A DNA stretch of 64,000 nucleotides. Source: Firmicutes bacterium ADurb.Bin153 (GTDB lineage Bacteria > Bacillota > DTU025 > MWDF01). The position numbers and the translations under genes were made by a program. The stretch is from assembly GCA_002070415.1 (NCBI GenBank), contig MWDF01000002.1, forward strand, positions 1 through 64,000. Direction: 5' to 3'. Below the pieces are notes generated by a model that saw only the letters and a list, made by a program, of their open reading frames with translations, did no database searches and was not told where the DNA came from. Below are positions 1 to 8,382 of the stretch, piece by piece (position 1 is the stretch's first letter; each line of letters starts with the position of its first letter).

Positions 1-92
1 TCATTGTATTCTGTTCTTGAGGTATGACGTTTTCCCTGACGACTTATGCTATGACATTATCGCTGACGAACCACAGTCATTTAATCTGGTAT

Positions 93-121
93 TTCCTTTA
101 TAATGCCTTCTATAGTATAAT
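93..121 (+). promoter_or_regulatory. possible promoter of the TatT-like gene
   Basis: Two TATAAT hexamers lie at 99-104 and 116-121, about 60-80 bases before the TTG start at 180. No good -35 box is seen at the right distance; the best candidate for the second hexamer (TTTCCT, 92-97) matches only three positions. The call rests on the -10 sequences alone. Confidence 0.3.
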
Positions 122-179
122 TCCATCATTAATAGTAAGACAGTCAAAGCAACAACAAACGACGGAGGAGGTAGCGCAA

Positions 180-923
180 TTGAGCATAGCAAGGAAAGTC
201 GTCATCGTATTGATGCTATCGGCATTATTCTGTACCGCCGCCGTATCCGTTGCGGCAGCCGGCCCCGGGGAACAAGCTGACCTGTACTACTCGCTCCGAA
301 AGGACATGGGCAACGTCAGGAAAGGCATAGAACTGTTGGAACAAGAACTTGCCAAGAATCCGGCAGACTATGAGTTATTGTGGAGGCAGGCGCGGTTCTA
401 TTGGTTCATGGGAGACAGGGCTGATGGCAAGGAAAGGTTGGCTTTCTTCGAGAAGGGGAAAGGCTACGCCGAGAAAGCCGCCGAGGCCAACGACCAGGGC
501 ATAGACGGACAGTACTGGCTTGCCGCGAGCATAGGAAGCGTCGGGATCGAGCGCGGCATCATGGCCAGCCTTTTCATGGTACCGTCGATGAAGAAGGCCC
601 TTGAGAAATGCATCAAGATCGATCCGAAGCACGGCGGCAGCCGTTATCTCTATGCCAGGCTTCTGTGGCAAGTCCCGGGCATCGCCGGTGGGAACGTCAA
701 GAAAGCCCTTGAGGAAGCGAAGCTTGCCGTCCTGTACGATCCGGAAGAAATCTCCCACTGGTTGGCTCTAGGACAGATCTCGGCAGCGAACAAGGATTAC
801 AAGGGAGCAAGAACGGCTCTGGAAAAAGCCGTATCGATGCCGGATGATCCGGAAGACCCCGTAGGGAGCCAGAAGGACAGGGAAGATGCAAGGGCCGAAC
901 TAAAGAAGATAGAGGGCAAATGA
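180..923 (+). CDS. TPR protein resembling TRAP-transporter TatT component
   Basis: This 247-residue protein begins with a signal peptide (basic start, hydrophobic stretch to about residue 20, AAA-GPGEQ junction). The rest is helical repeats. The central segment with WLAASIGSVGIERG, a lysine/isoleucine-rich helix and VPGIAGGNVKKAL closely resembles the periplasmic TatT (T component) family of TPR proteins linked to some TRAP transporters. In that family the protein is thought to help ligand delivery; no TRAP permease or binding protein is visible here, so the role is open. The TTG start at 180 is chosen because GGAGGAGG lies just upstream and the signal peptide follows directly; a longer frame reaching back to 24 has no ribosome site. 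A clear terminator follows. Confidence 0.72.
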   Translation: MSIARKVVIVLMLSALFCTAAVSVAAAGPGEQADLYYSLRKDMGNVRKGIELLEQELAKNPADYELLWRQARFYWFMGDRADGKERLAFFEKGKGYAEKAAEANDQGIDGQYWLAASIGSVGIERGIMASLFMVPSMKKALEKCIKIDPKHGGSRYLYARLLWQVPGIAGGNVKKALEEAKLAVLYDPEEISHWLALGQISAANKDYKGARTALEKAVSMPDDPEDPVGSQKDREDARAELKKIEGK

Positions 924-936
924 ATACCGAGATTGT

Positions 937-963
937 AAGGGCCGGAGAACCGGCCTTTTCTTT
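937..963 (+). terminator. rho-independent terminator
   Basis: GGCCGG (940-945), loop AGAA and CCGGCC (950-955) form the core stem, extended by AAG/TTT pairing, and are followed by TTTTCTTT. It ends the TatT-like gene 14 bases after its stop codon. Confidence 0.8.
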
Positions 964-1047
964 ATCCGGCGCCGGGCGATGGTGCCCCGCGGAACCGGAA
1001 GGCCGAATCATCCAGGGACAGCGTATAAGGCATCCCGAAGGAGAACT

Positions 1048-1707
1048 ATGAGAAAGGTCGTTGCAGTCATGGCCATATGGTTCGTACTCGTGTCGTCTGC
1101 GATACTCATCATCTGCCTGCCTTCCGCAAGGGAGGAATCAGCAGGGGAGGCTGAACCGGAAGGGGAGGGCACCGATCGGGAACTCACCGACCTTTCGACG
1201 CTGCATGACAATTCGATCAAGGGCCCCCAGAAGATCGATATGTCATCTTACAGGCTGAAAGTCTTCGGAAACGTACGGCAGGAGATCGAATACACATATG
1301 AGGATGTTGTATCAAGAGGCGGCCTCGAAAGGTATTCCGTCCTGTACTGCGTGGAAGGATGGGACGCCGCGGTAGTCTGGGAAGGGACTAGGATAATGGA
1401 CCTAGTCCTTCCATCGGGTCCGGAAGATGACAGCAAGGTCCTGGTGTTCCATTCCGCTGACGGTTATACGACCTCTCTTCCGCTCGATGAGATAGCAGCC
1501 AAGGAAATGTTGATAGCCTATGGAGCCAACGGAAAGACGCTTCCTGTGAATGTGGGCTACCCCTTCATAGTCGTCGCCCAGGACAAGCTGGGATATAAAT
1601 GGGCGAGGTGGGTGATCGGAATAGAGGTATCCAAGGAAGAAGGTTACCTTGGATACTGGGAGCGGAGAGGCTATCCGAACGATGCGGATGTTGAGGATTG
1701 GAAATAG
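1048..1707 (+). CDS. membrane-anchored molybdopterin-binding-fold protein (sulfite oxidase type)
   Basis: The 219-residue product has an N-terminal hydrophobic anchor (residues about 5-25), an acidic linker, and then an Oxidored_molyb-type domain. The segment YSVLYCVEGWDAAVVWEG carries the cysteine that in the YedY/sulfite-oxidase fold binds the molybdenum, followed by the typical VLVFHSADGYTTSLPL and the late LPVNVGYPF and KWARWVIGIE segments. The domain is short compared with YedY (about 300 residues), like other stand-alone small members. There is no partner cytochrome or heme membrane protein nearby, so the electron route and substrate are unknown. The ATG at 1048 follows GAAGGAGAACT. The anchor has no lipobox, since the residue before its cysteine is Ile. 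Confidence 0.72.
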   Translation: MRKVVAVMAIWFVLVSSAILIICLPSAREESAGEAEPEGEGTDRELTDLSTLHDNSIKGPQKIDMSSYRLKVFGNVRQEIEYTYEDVVSRGGLERYSVLYCVEGWDAAVVWEGTRIMDLVLPSGPEDDSKVLVFHSADGYTTSLPLDEIAAKEMLIAYGANGKTLPVNVGYPFIVVAQDKLGYKWARWVIGIEVSKEEGYLGYWERRGYPNDADVEDWK

Positions 1708-1801
1708 TCCGGACAGAAGAACGGCCGAAATAGTTTGATGCTCGAATGGTCATAAGCCGGAATATAATATAGCCAGGGACCGTGATTGGAGGGATGTTAG
1801 A

Positions 1802-2575
1802 ATGCGGAAAGCCTTCTTGACAATCGCCTTGCTGGCGGTGCTGGCAGCAGCCTCCGGGCCGGTTTTTGCCTCGACAGACGGCATCTACGCCGTGAAGTTG
1901 GGCGACAAGATCCTGGTCGAGCTGGACGAAGGCCGGGAACTGGTATTATTGCTAGTGGCCGAGCCCGAAGTGAGGTGCATCGCACTGCCGGAAGGTGCGG
2001 TTTATGACTATGAGAAACAGGCAGTTACCTGGATACCTGATTTCAACCAGAAGGGAGCCCACGTAGTAGTCCTCAGCGGACAGGTGAACGGTGAGGAGAA
2101 GGCCGCTTACGTGATCATATCCGTGCATAATGTCGACTGGGCCCCGGATGCTAGCCTGGCTTATGCCCGACCGGCAACCCTATGGCCGAATGACAAGATG
2201 GTCCCCGTTGACATAATCCTGCTGGATCCGCTCTCAAGGAAGATGGAAGTTACGATCGACGGAGTCAAAGTAGTGGATACCATCTTGAATTCCCGCACCG
2301 TCGAGCAGAAGGTCATGGATGCAGATGACAGGGGCGGTATAATAAGAAGGACGAGCATGGAGTTCACGCAGAGGATCTGCAAGGGGAAGGAAGGCGCGGA
2401 CTATTACGTAGATGAGGGCGTCCTCTTTCTGCTGGCGTCAAAACCCGTCCTTGCGACGGAAAGGTATTACGATGTCTATTTCACGGTAACTCATCCGATA
2501 ACGAAAAAGTCTGATTCGGGAAGAATCACGATCAGGGTAACCGAAGGCGGGCAGGAGATAATGCCCTTGAAATGA
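1802..2575 (+). CDS. secreted protein with putative Ig-like domain
   Basis: The 257-residue protein has a clear signal peptide (MRKAFLTIALLAVLAAASG, cleavage near VFA-ST). Residues about 25-105 resemble a bacterial Ig/cadherin-like (He_PIG-type) module: the stretch LPEGAVYDYEKQAVTWIPD followed by a glycine turn and a beta-rich strand is typical. The second half is beta-rich but not recognised. A function in the periplasm or at the cell surface is inferred from secretion only. The ATG is preceded by GGAGGGATGTTAGA, and a TATAAT at 1763-1768 may be the -10 box, though no matching -35 is seen. A hairpin terminator follows. Confidence 0.65.
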   Translation: MRKAFLTIALLAVLAAASGPVFASTDGIYAVKLGDKILVELDEGRELVLLLVAEPEVRCIALPEGAVYDYEKQAVTWIPDFNQKGAHVVVLSGQVNGEEKAAYVIISVHNVDWAPDASLAYARPATLWPNDKMVPVDIILLDPLSRKMEVTIDGVKVVDTILNSRTVEQKVMDADDRGGIIRRTSMEFTQRICKGKEGADYYVDEGVLFLLASKPVLATERYYDVYFTVTHPITKKSDSGRITIRVTEGGQEIMPLK

Positions 2576-2654
2576 TCAGGGCTTGGGAAATGGAGAAGCT
2601 CCGGTCAAAGTATAGGGACCGCTTACAGCAAGTGCGCAATTGATTATGGTTCAT

Positions 2655-2685
2655 GGGAGGCCGCCAAAGGGCGGCTTCCTCTTCG
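2655..2685 (+). terminator. probable terminator after the Ig-like gene
   Basis: GCCGCC (2660-2665), loop AAAG and GGCGGC (2670-2675) make the core stem; five more pairs (two G-T) extend it to 2655/2680. The tail CTTCG is poor in T, so termination may be partial. Confidence 0.5.
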
Positions 2686-2880
2686 CATATCGAAGCCGGT
2701 ACGCCCTTTCGGAGGCGGAGCCGCCATACGATGACGCACGTGTGCGCACCAGGCCGGGCGCCCCCGGGCATGAACGGGGTTTTCGGTTCGGCCGATTGCC
2801 AAGTTGTGCTTCGATTGGAGGAACAACGGCCGCGATGGTGTAATATCTAGATGAGCCATATAGTTGATATGGAGGTCGAA

Positions 2881-3846
2881 TTGAACACTATAGAGGAAAG
2901 ATACGCTATCGGTGCCAAGACGTTGTTGGTCCTCTTGGCGATAAACATACCGCTTGCAGCCGTGAAGCTGCTGGCCGGGATCATGTCGGGAAGCTCTGCG
3001 CTCGTATCCAGCTCCATCATCACCACCATGACGGCGCTCACTACCGTGTCGACGTTGACGGCGATGAGGTTGGCGACGAGGCCTGCAGACAAGAGGAAGT
3101 TCTTCGTGCAAAGCAAGCTCGGCGTCATATTCACGAGGTTGGTTGCCACATCGTTGGTGATCTTCGGCATAATCCTCGTACGCGGGAACATCGTGAACCT
3201 TCTGACGGAAGACTACGGCAGGCCGAGCTGGACAGCGATACCGTTCTGCGCCCTGTCGGTGATGCTGAAGGAATACGCCTACATCATCACCAGGAGCTCG
3301 GCGGCGAGGACCCACAACAGCGCAGTCATGACGGAAGCGATATACCAGAGGATAGACATGGGAGCTTCTGCGATAGCCCTGCTCGGAGCGCTGCTAGGGA
3401 TGCTTCTGTTCCCGATCGTCGACCCTCTGCTGGGCATAGTGATCGCGGTCGCGCTGTCATGGATGGGTCTGCAGCTCTGGTGGAATTCCATAGTCGAGCT
3501 CCTTGAAGAGAAGCTGGAGCCCCAGCTCATAGGCTCAATAAAGCGGGTTTTGGCGGGATTTACGGCAAAGACCGGCAAGATAACCCTCAAGCAGGCCACC
3601 ACGAAGAAGTACGGAGGATTCGTCTACGTCGACGTGGTGGTCGGCATGGACCCCTCGATCTCGCTCTATGCCTCCCACGAGGCGGCGGACGGGATAGAGG
3701 AGATGATCAAGAAAGCCCTTCCCTTCGTTTCCGGTGTCGATGTACAGGCCGAACCCATTGAAGGACACGGCGAATTCCCGGACTTAGGGACGGAGGAGGC
3801 AATCTTCGGGCAGGAGAAGCATGATGGAAGTAGTGAGGTGTCTTAA
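2881..3846 (+). CDS. CDF-family membrane protein lacking the usual metal ligands
   Basis: The protein (321 residues from this start) has the cation diffusion facilitator layout: six membrane helices, then a soluble C-terminal domain (KRVLAGFTAKTGKITL... GFVYVDVVVGMDPS). Active CDF transporters have H/D-xxx-D in TM2 (often ADAxHSLxD) and HxxxD in TM5. Here the TM2 segment reads SALVSSSIITTMTALTT and the TM5 segment reads AIYQRID, so only one aspartate remains. The usual histidine loop after TM2 is also replaced. It may carry another substrate or be a regulator or remnant, but the frame is intact and heads an operon with a sugar kinase and phosphoglucomutase. GGAGGT at 2873-2878 favours the TTG at 2881; an ATG at 2851 is possible but has no ribosome site. 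Confidence 0.75.
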   Translation: MNTIEERYAIGAKTLLVLLAINIPLAAVKLLAGIMSGSSALVSSSIITTMTALTTVSTLTAMRLATRPADKRKFFVQSKLGVIFTRLVATSLVIFGIILVRGNIVNLLTEDYGRPSWTAIPFCALSVMLKEYAYIITRSSAARTHNSAVMTEAIYQRIDMGASAIALLGALLGMLLFPIVDPLLGIVIAVALSWMGLQLWWNSIVELLEEKLEPQLIGSIKRVLAGFTAKTGKITLKQATTKKYGGFVYVDVVVGMDPSISLYASHEAADGIEEMIKKALPFVSGVDVQAEPIEGHGEFPDLGTEEAIFGQEKHDGSSEVS

Positions 3847-3848
3847 GG

Positions 3849-4976
3849 ATGCATACCGATAGTTTCTTCAAAGGATTCGGCAGGGAACACGCAAGGGCCG
3901 TCGAGCTCATAAGGAAAGGCGAGCTCAAAGAGGAAGGCGGTTCCCAGGTGCCTGGGGAGGTCATTGAGGAGCTTGTGGCGAGGGGCCTGGTGTACAAGCA
4001 TAAGGGAAGGCTGTTCATCGACTCCGAGTACGGTTACTTCCTTGGGATTGACATAGGCGGCACTTCGGCGAAGTCGATGCTCATCGATTTCGGCTTCAAG
4101 GCCGTGGCCGGCAGCTTCAGGAGCGAGGACAGAGGATCAGATATCACGGCATTCAAACGCAACCTGGAGAAGGCCCTCGACGGAACGATGGCATCCGCGA
4201 ACCCGAGGAGGATACTGGGCATTGGGATAGCCTTGCCGGGTACGGTAGACCCGTCGCACGGCAGGGTGCTTTTCACGACCAACATACAATTCCTGTCAGG
4301 TCTTAAGGCCGTCGAGCTCTTGCCGCGCAAGTACGCTTCGGCATGGGCGGACCTACCCATCAAGCTCGAACATGACTGCAAGGCGGCAGTGCTGGCGGAG
4401 AAGCTCGCCGGAGGACCGGGGCACACCGAAAGGAAGGAAGCCTCTATAGTGGCGGTCACCGTAGGCACGGGGGTGAGCGCCGGCTCGTATGTGAACGGTT
4501 CGGTGATCAGGGGGGCTACGAATGCCGCCGGGGAGTTCGGCCACATATTGGTGAACGGGCAGGACGGAAGGCAGTGCGGCTGCGGGAAGGTAGGCTGCCT
4601 GGAAGCGGAGGCATCCGGATCTGCGATGCAGGCGAAGTGGCTTGAACGTACGGGCACGAAGGCGACCGTTGTGGAGATAGCCGAGGCCGCGATGGACGGA
4701 AACGCAGAGGCCATCGAACTGTTCAAGGAGACGGGAAGGTGGCTCGGACTCGGCCTCAGCTACATCGTCAACCTTATGGAACCTGACCTGATAACTCTTT
4801 ACGGAGGTGTATCGGCCGCATACGACCTGTTCTCGGAGTCACTTAACGAAACGCTCTCGAAGCATGCCTGGCCGTTGGCGAACTGGAAGGTGGAGCGCTC
4901 GATGATAGGTTCTGAGATAGTAGGCCTGGGCGCGGCCCTCGTGGCATATGAACATATTCTCGGTTCTGCGGCATAG
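3849..4976 (+). CDS. ROK-family sugar kinase (probable glucokinase) with degenerate N-terminal winged helix
   Basis: ROK enzymes phosphorylate hexoses with ATP. The phosphate-binding motif GIDIGGTSAKSML is near residue 60, the catalytic aspartate region is KLEHDC near 180, and the zinc motif GEFGH...QCGCGKVGCLE is near 225-250. Residues 1-55 resemble a shortened NagC/XylR-type winged helix (EVIEELVARGLVYKHKGRLFID), probably without full DNA-binding ability. The ATG lies two bases after the CDF-like stop codon, with GAGGTG eight bases upstream. The next gene, 22 bases on, is phosphoglucomutase, which suits a glucokinase supplying glucose 6-phosphate for glucan metabolism. Substrate specificity is inferred from context. 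Confidence 0.85.
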   Translation: MHTDSFFKGFGREHARAVELIRKGELKEEGGSQVPGEVIEELVARGLVYKHKGRLFIDSEYGYFLGIDIGGTSAKSMLIDFGFKAVAGSFRSEDRGSDITAFKRNLEKALDGTMASANPRRILGIGIALPGTVDPSHGRVLFTTNIQFLSGLKAVELLPRKYASAWADLPIKLEHDCKAAVLAEKLAGGPGHTERKEASIVAVTVGTGVSAGSYVNGSVIRGATNAAGEFGHILVNGQDGRQCGCGKVGCLEAEASGSAMQAKWLERTGTKATVVEIAEAAMDGNAEAIELFKETGRWLGLGLSYIVNLMEPDLITLYGGVSAAYDLFSESLNETLSKHAWPLANWKVERSMIGSEIVGLGAALVAYEHILGSAA

Positions 4977-4998
4977 AAGGAATGGGGGTGCCGGCGAA

Positions 4999-6729
4999 AT
5001 GTCCGTTGCCATCGCCAGTTACGAGCGCTGGAGGAAGTTCAAGGCCCTGGATCCCGAGCTGAGGTCGGAACTGGACAGGATAAGGAACGACGGCAAGGAG
5101 ATCGAAGAGAGGTTCGGCTCCAGCCTGGAGTTCGGGACCGCAGGCCTTAGGGGCATCATAGCAGCCGGCACGAACAGGATGAACGTCTACACGGTTCGCA
5201 AGGCGTCGCTCGGGCTTGCGCGTTTTGTCATCAAGAACGCGAAGAAGCCGTGGTCGATTGCGATCGCGTACGACAACAGGCGCAAATCCAGGATATTCGC
5301 CGAGACGGCAGCCGGAGTCTTCGCATCCAACGGCATCAGGGCGCTCATATTCGATGAGATACAGCCGACACCCGTCCTTTCGTATGCTGTCCTGCACCAC
5401 AGGGCAGACGCAGGCGTGATGATAACGGCGAGCCATAACCCCAAGGAATACAACGGCTATAAGGTCTACTGGAAGCACGGCGGCCAGGTCGTGGACGAAT
5501 TCGCGCTCGCGATAACGGATGAGTTCAACGCCATAGATGACGAGCTGGGCATCGAGGCGATGGGCGTCGAAGATGCCCAGGCGTGCGGCCTACTTGAGTG
5601 GATAGGACAGAAGACGACGGAAAGCTACATGGAGAAAGTGACCGGACTCGTTACCGAAAGGGCGGCCATAAGAAGGCATGCCGGATTGCCCATAGTGTAC
5701 ACACCCCTGTACGGAACCGGATACAGGCTGGTACCGGAGGCGTTGGACAGGGCCGGGTTCGAAGGCGTGAAGTACGTCGAGGCCCAGATGGTCCCCGATA
5801 CGGAATTCGGCAGCGTAAGAAGGCCAAACCCGGAGGAGCCCGAAGCTTTCGCCGAGGGGCTTGCGCTAGCGAAAAGATGCCGCGCCGACCTTGTGATGGC
5901 CACCGACCCGGACGCCGACAGGCTGGGTGCCATGAGCAGGGAGAAGGACGGGTCGTTCAGGCTCATCACCGGAAACCAGATGGGAGCGCTGCTGATCGAC
6001 CACCTCCTGTCGAGGCAGGGCCGGACCGGGGCGAAGAACAAAGGGAGCGTGCTCATAAAGACCATCGTCACTTCGGACCTGGGGGCGTCGGTGGCTAGGA
6101 AGAACGGTATCGAGATTGTTGACGTACTGACCGGTTTCAAGTATATCGGCGAGTTGATAGACAAATACGAAAGGACCGGGGAGAGGAAATTCCTATTCGG
6201 TTACGAGGAAAGCTACGGCTATCTGGCGGGAGGATTCGTAAGGGACAAGGACGCGGTGCAGATTGCACTGCTTGTCGCCGAAATGGCCGCGACGTTGGCC
6301 GACAGGGGGCTTACTTTGGGTTCCAGGCTGGACGAGCTGTATGAGGAGCACGGCTATTATGTAGACGGGATAGTGAACATCTCACTGGAAGGCATCGAAG
6401 GGCAAAGGCGCATAAGGGAGATTATGTCGTCTCTTAGGACCAGCGCACCGTACGTTGTGGGAGTGAACCGGATAGTATCCACGGCTGACTACGAGGAGGG
6501 TACGATAAAGTACACCGACGGAAGGAAACCTGAGAAGACCGGGCTTCCGGAATCGAACGTGTTGAAATACGTTCTTGAGGACGGGTCCTGGATCTGCGTA
6601 AGGCCTTCGGGTACGGAGCCGAAACTGAAGATCTACGTCGGCGCGAGCGCCAAGGACAGGACCGCCGCCGAGGAGAAGGCGGATTACCTGAAGCAGGAGA
6701 CCCAGCGCATGGTAATGGCGAGAGGCTGA
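4999..6729 (+). CDS. pgcA: alpha-phosphoglucomutase / phosphomannomutase, long type
   Basis: The 576-residue enzyme interconverts glucose 1-phosphate and glucose 6-phosphate in the cytoplasm. The phosphoserine loop ITASHNPKEYNGYK (Ser145), the metal loop ATDPDADRLG, the sugar-binding loop GYEESYGYL and the phosphate-binding RPSGTEPKLKIY are all present and in order. The length fits the PgcA-type family of about 570-600 residues. The ATG at 4999 has GGGGGTG upstream; an earlier ATG at 4948 would overlap the kinase gene and adds unconserved sequence. It links the glucokinase to the ADP-glucose route encoded convergently next door. Confidence 0.93.
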   Translation: MSVAIASYERWRKFKALDPELRSELDRIRNDGKEIEERFGSSLEFGTAGLRGIIAAGTNRMNVYTVRKASLGLARFVIKNAKKPWSIAIAYDNRRKSRIFAETAAGVFASNGIRALIFDEIQPTPVLSYAVLHHRADAGVMITASHNPKEYNGYKVYWKHGGQVVDEFALAITDEFNAIDDELGIEAMGVEDAQACGLLEWIGQKTTESYMEKVTGLVTERAAIRRHAGLPIVYTPLYGTGYRLVPEALDRAGFEGVKYVEAQMVPDTEFGSVRRPNPEEPEAFAEGLALAKRCRADLVMATDPDADRLGAMSREKDGSFRLITGNQMGALLIDHLLSRQGRTGAKNKGSVLIKTIVTSDLGASVARKNGIEIVDVLTGFKYIGELIDKYERTGERKFLFGYEESYGYLAGGFVRDKDAVQIALLVAEMAATLADRGLTLGSRLDELYEEHGYYVDGIVNISLEGIEGQRRIREIMSSLRTSAPYVVGVNRIVSTADYEEGTIKYTDGRKPEKTGLPESNVLKYVLEDGSWICVRPSGTEPKLKIYVGASAKDRTAAEEKADYLKQETQRMVMARG

Positions 6730-6741
6730 TTACGATGACTG

Positions 6742-6781
6742 CAAAGCGAAACCGCCCTTTGAGGGGCGGTTTCGCTTTGTC
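6742..6781. terminator. bidirectional terminator between pgcA and pgi
   Basis: A long perfect stem (CAAAGCGAAACCGCCC, 6742-6757, against GGGCGGTTTCGCTTTG, 6764-6779) lies between the convergent pgcA and pgi genes. A- and T-rich arms on each side suit termination in both directions. Confidence 0.88.
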
Positions 6782-6796
6782 TTCGACGAGTCGGCC

Positions 6797-8377
6797 TCAA
6801 GAGATCCAGAAGACGGCGTCTTTTGCCGAATTCCCGGCCATCTTGACCGGTTTGTCATCGTTGTAGGCGGCATGCCTTAGCATAACGAATATCGTGAAGG
6901 CGTCGTCCTTGCGGCCGATTTGCTCGGCTATCTCTACGGCCGCGAAGCGTTCCCCCTTCCTGTTGTGCAGGAACTCGACTGCCATGTCCAGGCAGAGAAG
7001 GGCCTGACCGGCGCTCAGTTTGCCTGCCTCCACGCCCGGTTGGTTGTAGGCGTTGACGCCTGTCATCGCCGCATACAGGCCAACTGCCCTTTCGAACAAC
7101 GATATGAGCAGCCCCAGATGGAAGGCGTTCACTTCGGGTACAGTGATCGTGACAGTAGGACGGGCCTTCTGCATCAGCGCCTGCCTGGTGCCGAGAAGGA
7201 AAGCGGCGAGGAAGTCACCGCTTGTGTTCTTGCCGTCCACGCTCATCGAGGGGCCTATCCTGTCCCTGAGGACCTCGATGAAAGTCACGAGGTAATGGTC
7301 GGGCCCTTCGACCAACTGCTGGACGTACGAGTGCTGATCCGTGGAACCCTTGTTCCCGAACAAGGTGAGCCCCTGGTTGACCTTGGCTCCTCCTTTGTCC
7401 TTCTCCTTGCCCAAAGATTCCATCACAAGCTGTTGCAGGTACTTCGCGAACAGCGCGAGCCTGTCCTTGTAGGGGAGGACGACGAGCGCCCTTTTCGCCT
7501 GGCCGTTTGTTGCAAGCAGCCACGACATGGCAAGGACCAACGACGGGTTCTCGTGCCAATCTGAAGCGCGCCCTAGTGAATCGCAATACCTTGCCCCCTC
7601 GAGGAGCGCATCCGTGTCTATGCCCTGAAGGGACGCCGGCAGCAGCCCGACCGCAGACAGCACCGAAGTGCGCCCTCCGACCCAGTCCCACATCGGGAAG
7701 CGCCTCAGCCACCCGTCCACCTCGGCGAGCCTGTCCAACGAGCTTCCCTTCTGGGTTATCGCCACGGCCTGCCTTTGGAAGGACAACCCCTCTGCCTCCA
7801 GCCGCCTTCTGGCCTCGAGCATGCCGTTCTTCGTCTCGGCCGTGCCGCCGCTCTTGGAGACAACAATGAAAAGCGTACTGTCGAGGTTGCCCTCCAGGGA
7901 ATCGAAAGTCCTGTCAAAACCGTCCGGGTCGGTGTTGTCCATGAAATGCGCCATCATGTTGTCCCCGCGTCCGCCCAGCGCGTCGTTCACCAGCTGGGGT
8001 CCGAGGGCGGAGCCGCCTATGCCTATGAGGACGAAGCTCTGGAAGGGCTTCCCGGTCGAGGATTTGACCTTGCCGTTGTGTACGTCTGACGAGAACTGCC
8101 TTATCGCCTCATAAGTGCCCGCGATCTCCTCTGCTATCGCGGGATCGGGGCTAAGGGCGGGGTCCCTGAGCCAGTAGTGGCCGACCATGCGGCCCTCGTC
8201 CGGGTTGGCGACGGTCCCTTTCTCTATGGCATCCAGCTCCGCAAGTGCAGATGCCGCCTTCTCCTCCAGCGCCTTGAACGCTTCTTGTTGGAGGAGCATG
8301 CCGCTGTAATCCAACGAGACGTGTCCGAGCGCGTCGGAATAGCTCATCATGGCGAACCTTGTCCATTGACTGGGCAA
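6797..8377 (-). CDS. pgi: glucose-6-phosphate isomerase
   Basis: The enzyme (526 residues from the TTG) converts glucose 6-phosphate and fructose 6-phosphate. Family features are GIGGSALGPQLVNDAL, VSKSGGTAET, the GGRTSVLSAVGLLP segment, and KGSTDQHSYVQQL, which carries the catalytic histidine region. It is the last gene of the glycogen operon and connects glycogen breakdown to glycolysis. The TTG at 8377 is preferred because AGGAG sits eight bases before it; a GTG at 8386 would overlap the glgA stop codon but also its own ribosome site. The gene ends 17 bases before the shared terminator. Confidence 0.93.
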   Translation of the reverse strand: MPSQWTRFAMMSYSDALGHVSLDYSGMLLQQEAFKALEEKAASALAELDAIEKGTVANPDEGRMVGHYWLRDPALSPDPAIAEEIAGTYEAIRQFSSDVHNGKVKSSTGKPFQSFVLIGIGGSALGPQLVNDALGGRGDNMMAHFMDNTDPDGFDRTFDSLEGNLDSTLFIVVSKSGGTAETKNGMLEARRRLEAEGLSFQRQAVAITQKGSSLDRLAEVDGWLRRFPMWDWVGGRTSVLSAVGLLPASLQGIDTDALLEGARYCDSLGRASDWHENPSLVLAMSWLLATNGQAKRALVVLPYKDRLALFAKYLQQLVMESLGKEKDKGGAKVNQGLTLFGNKGSTDQHSYVQQLVEGPDHYLVTFIEVLRDRIGPSMSVDGKNTSGDFLAAFLLGTRQALMQKARPTVTITVPEVNAFHLGLLISLFERAVGLYAAMTGVNAYNQPGVEAGKLSAGQALLCLDMAVEFLHNRKGERFAAVEIAEQIGRKDDAFTIFVMLRHAAYNDDKPVKMAGNSAKDAVFWIS

Positions 8378-8382
8378 TTCAA

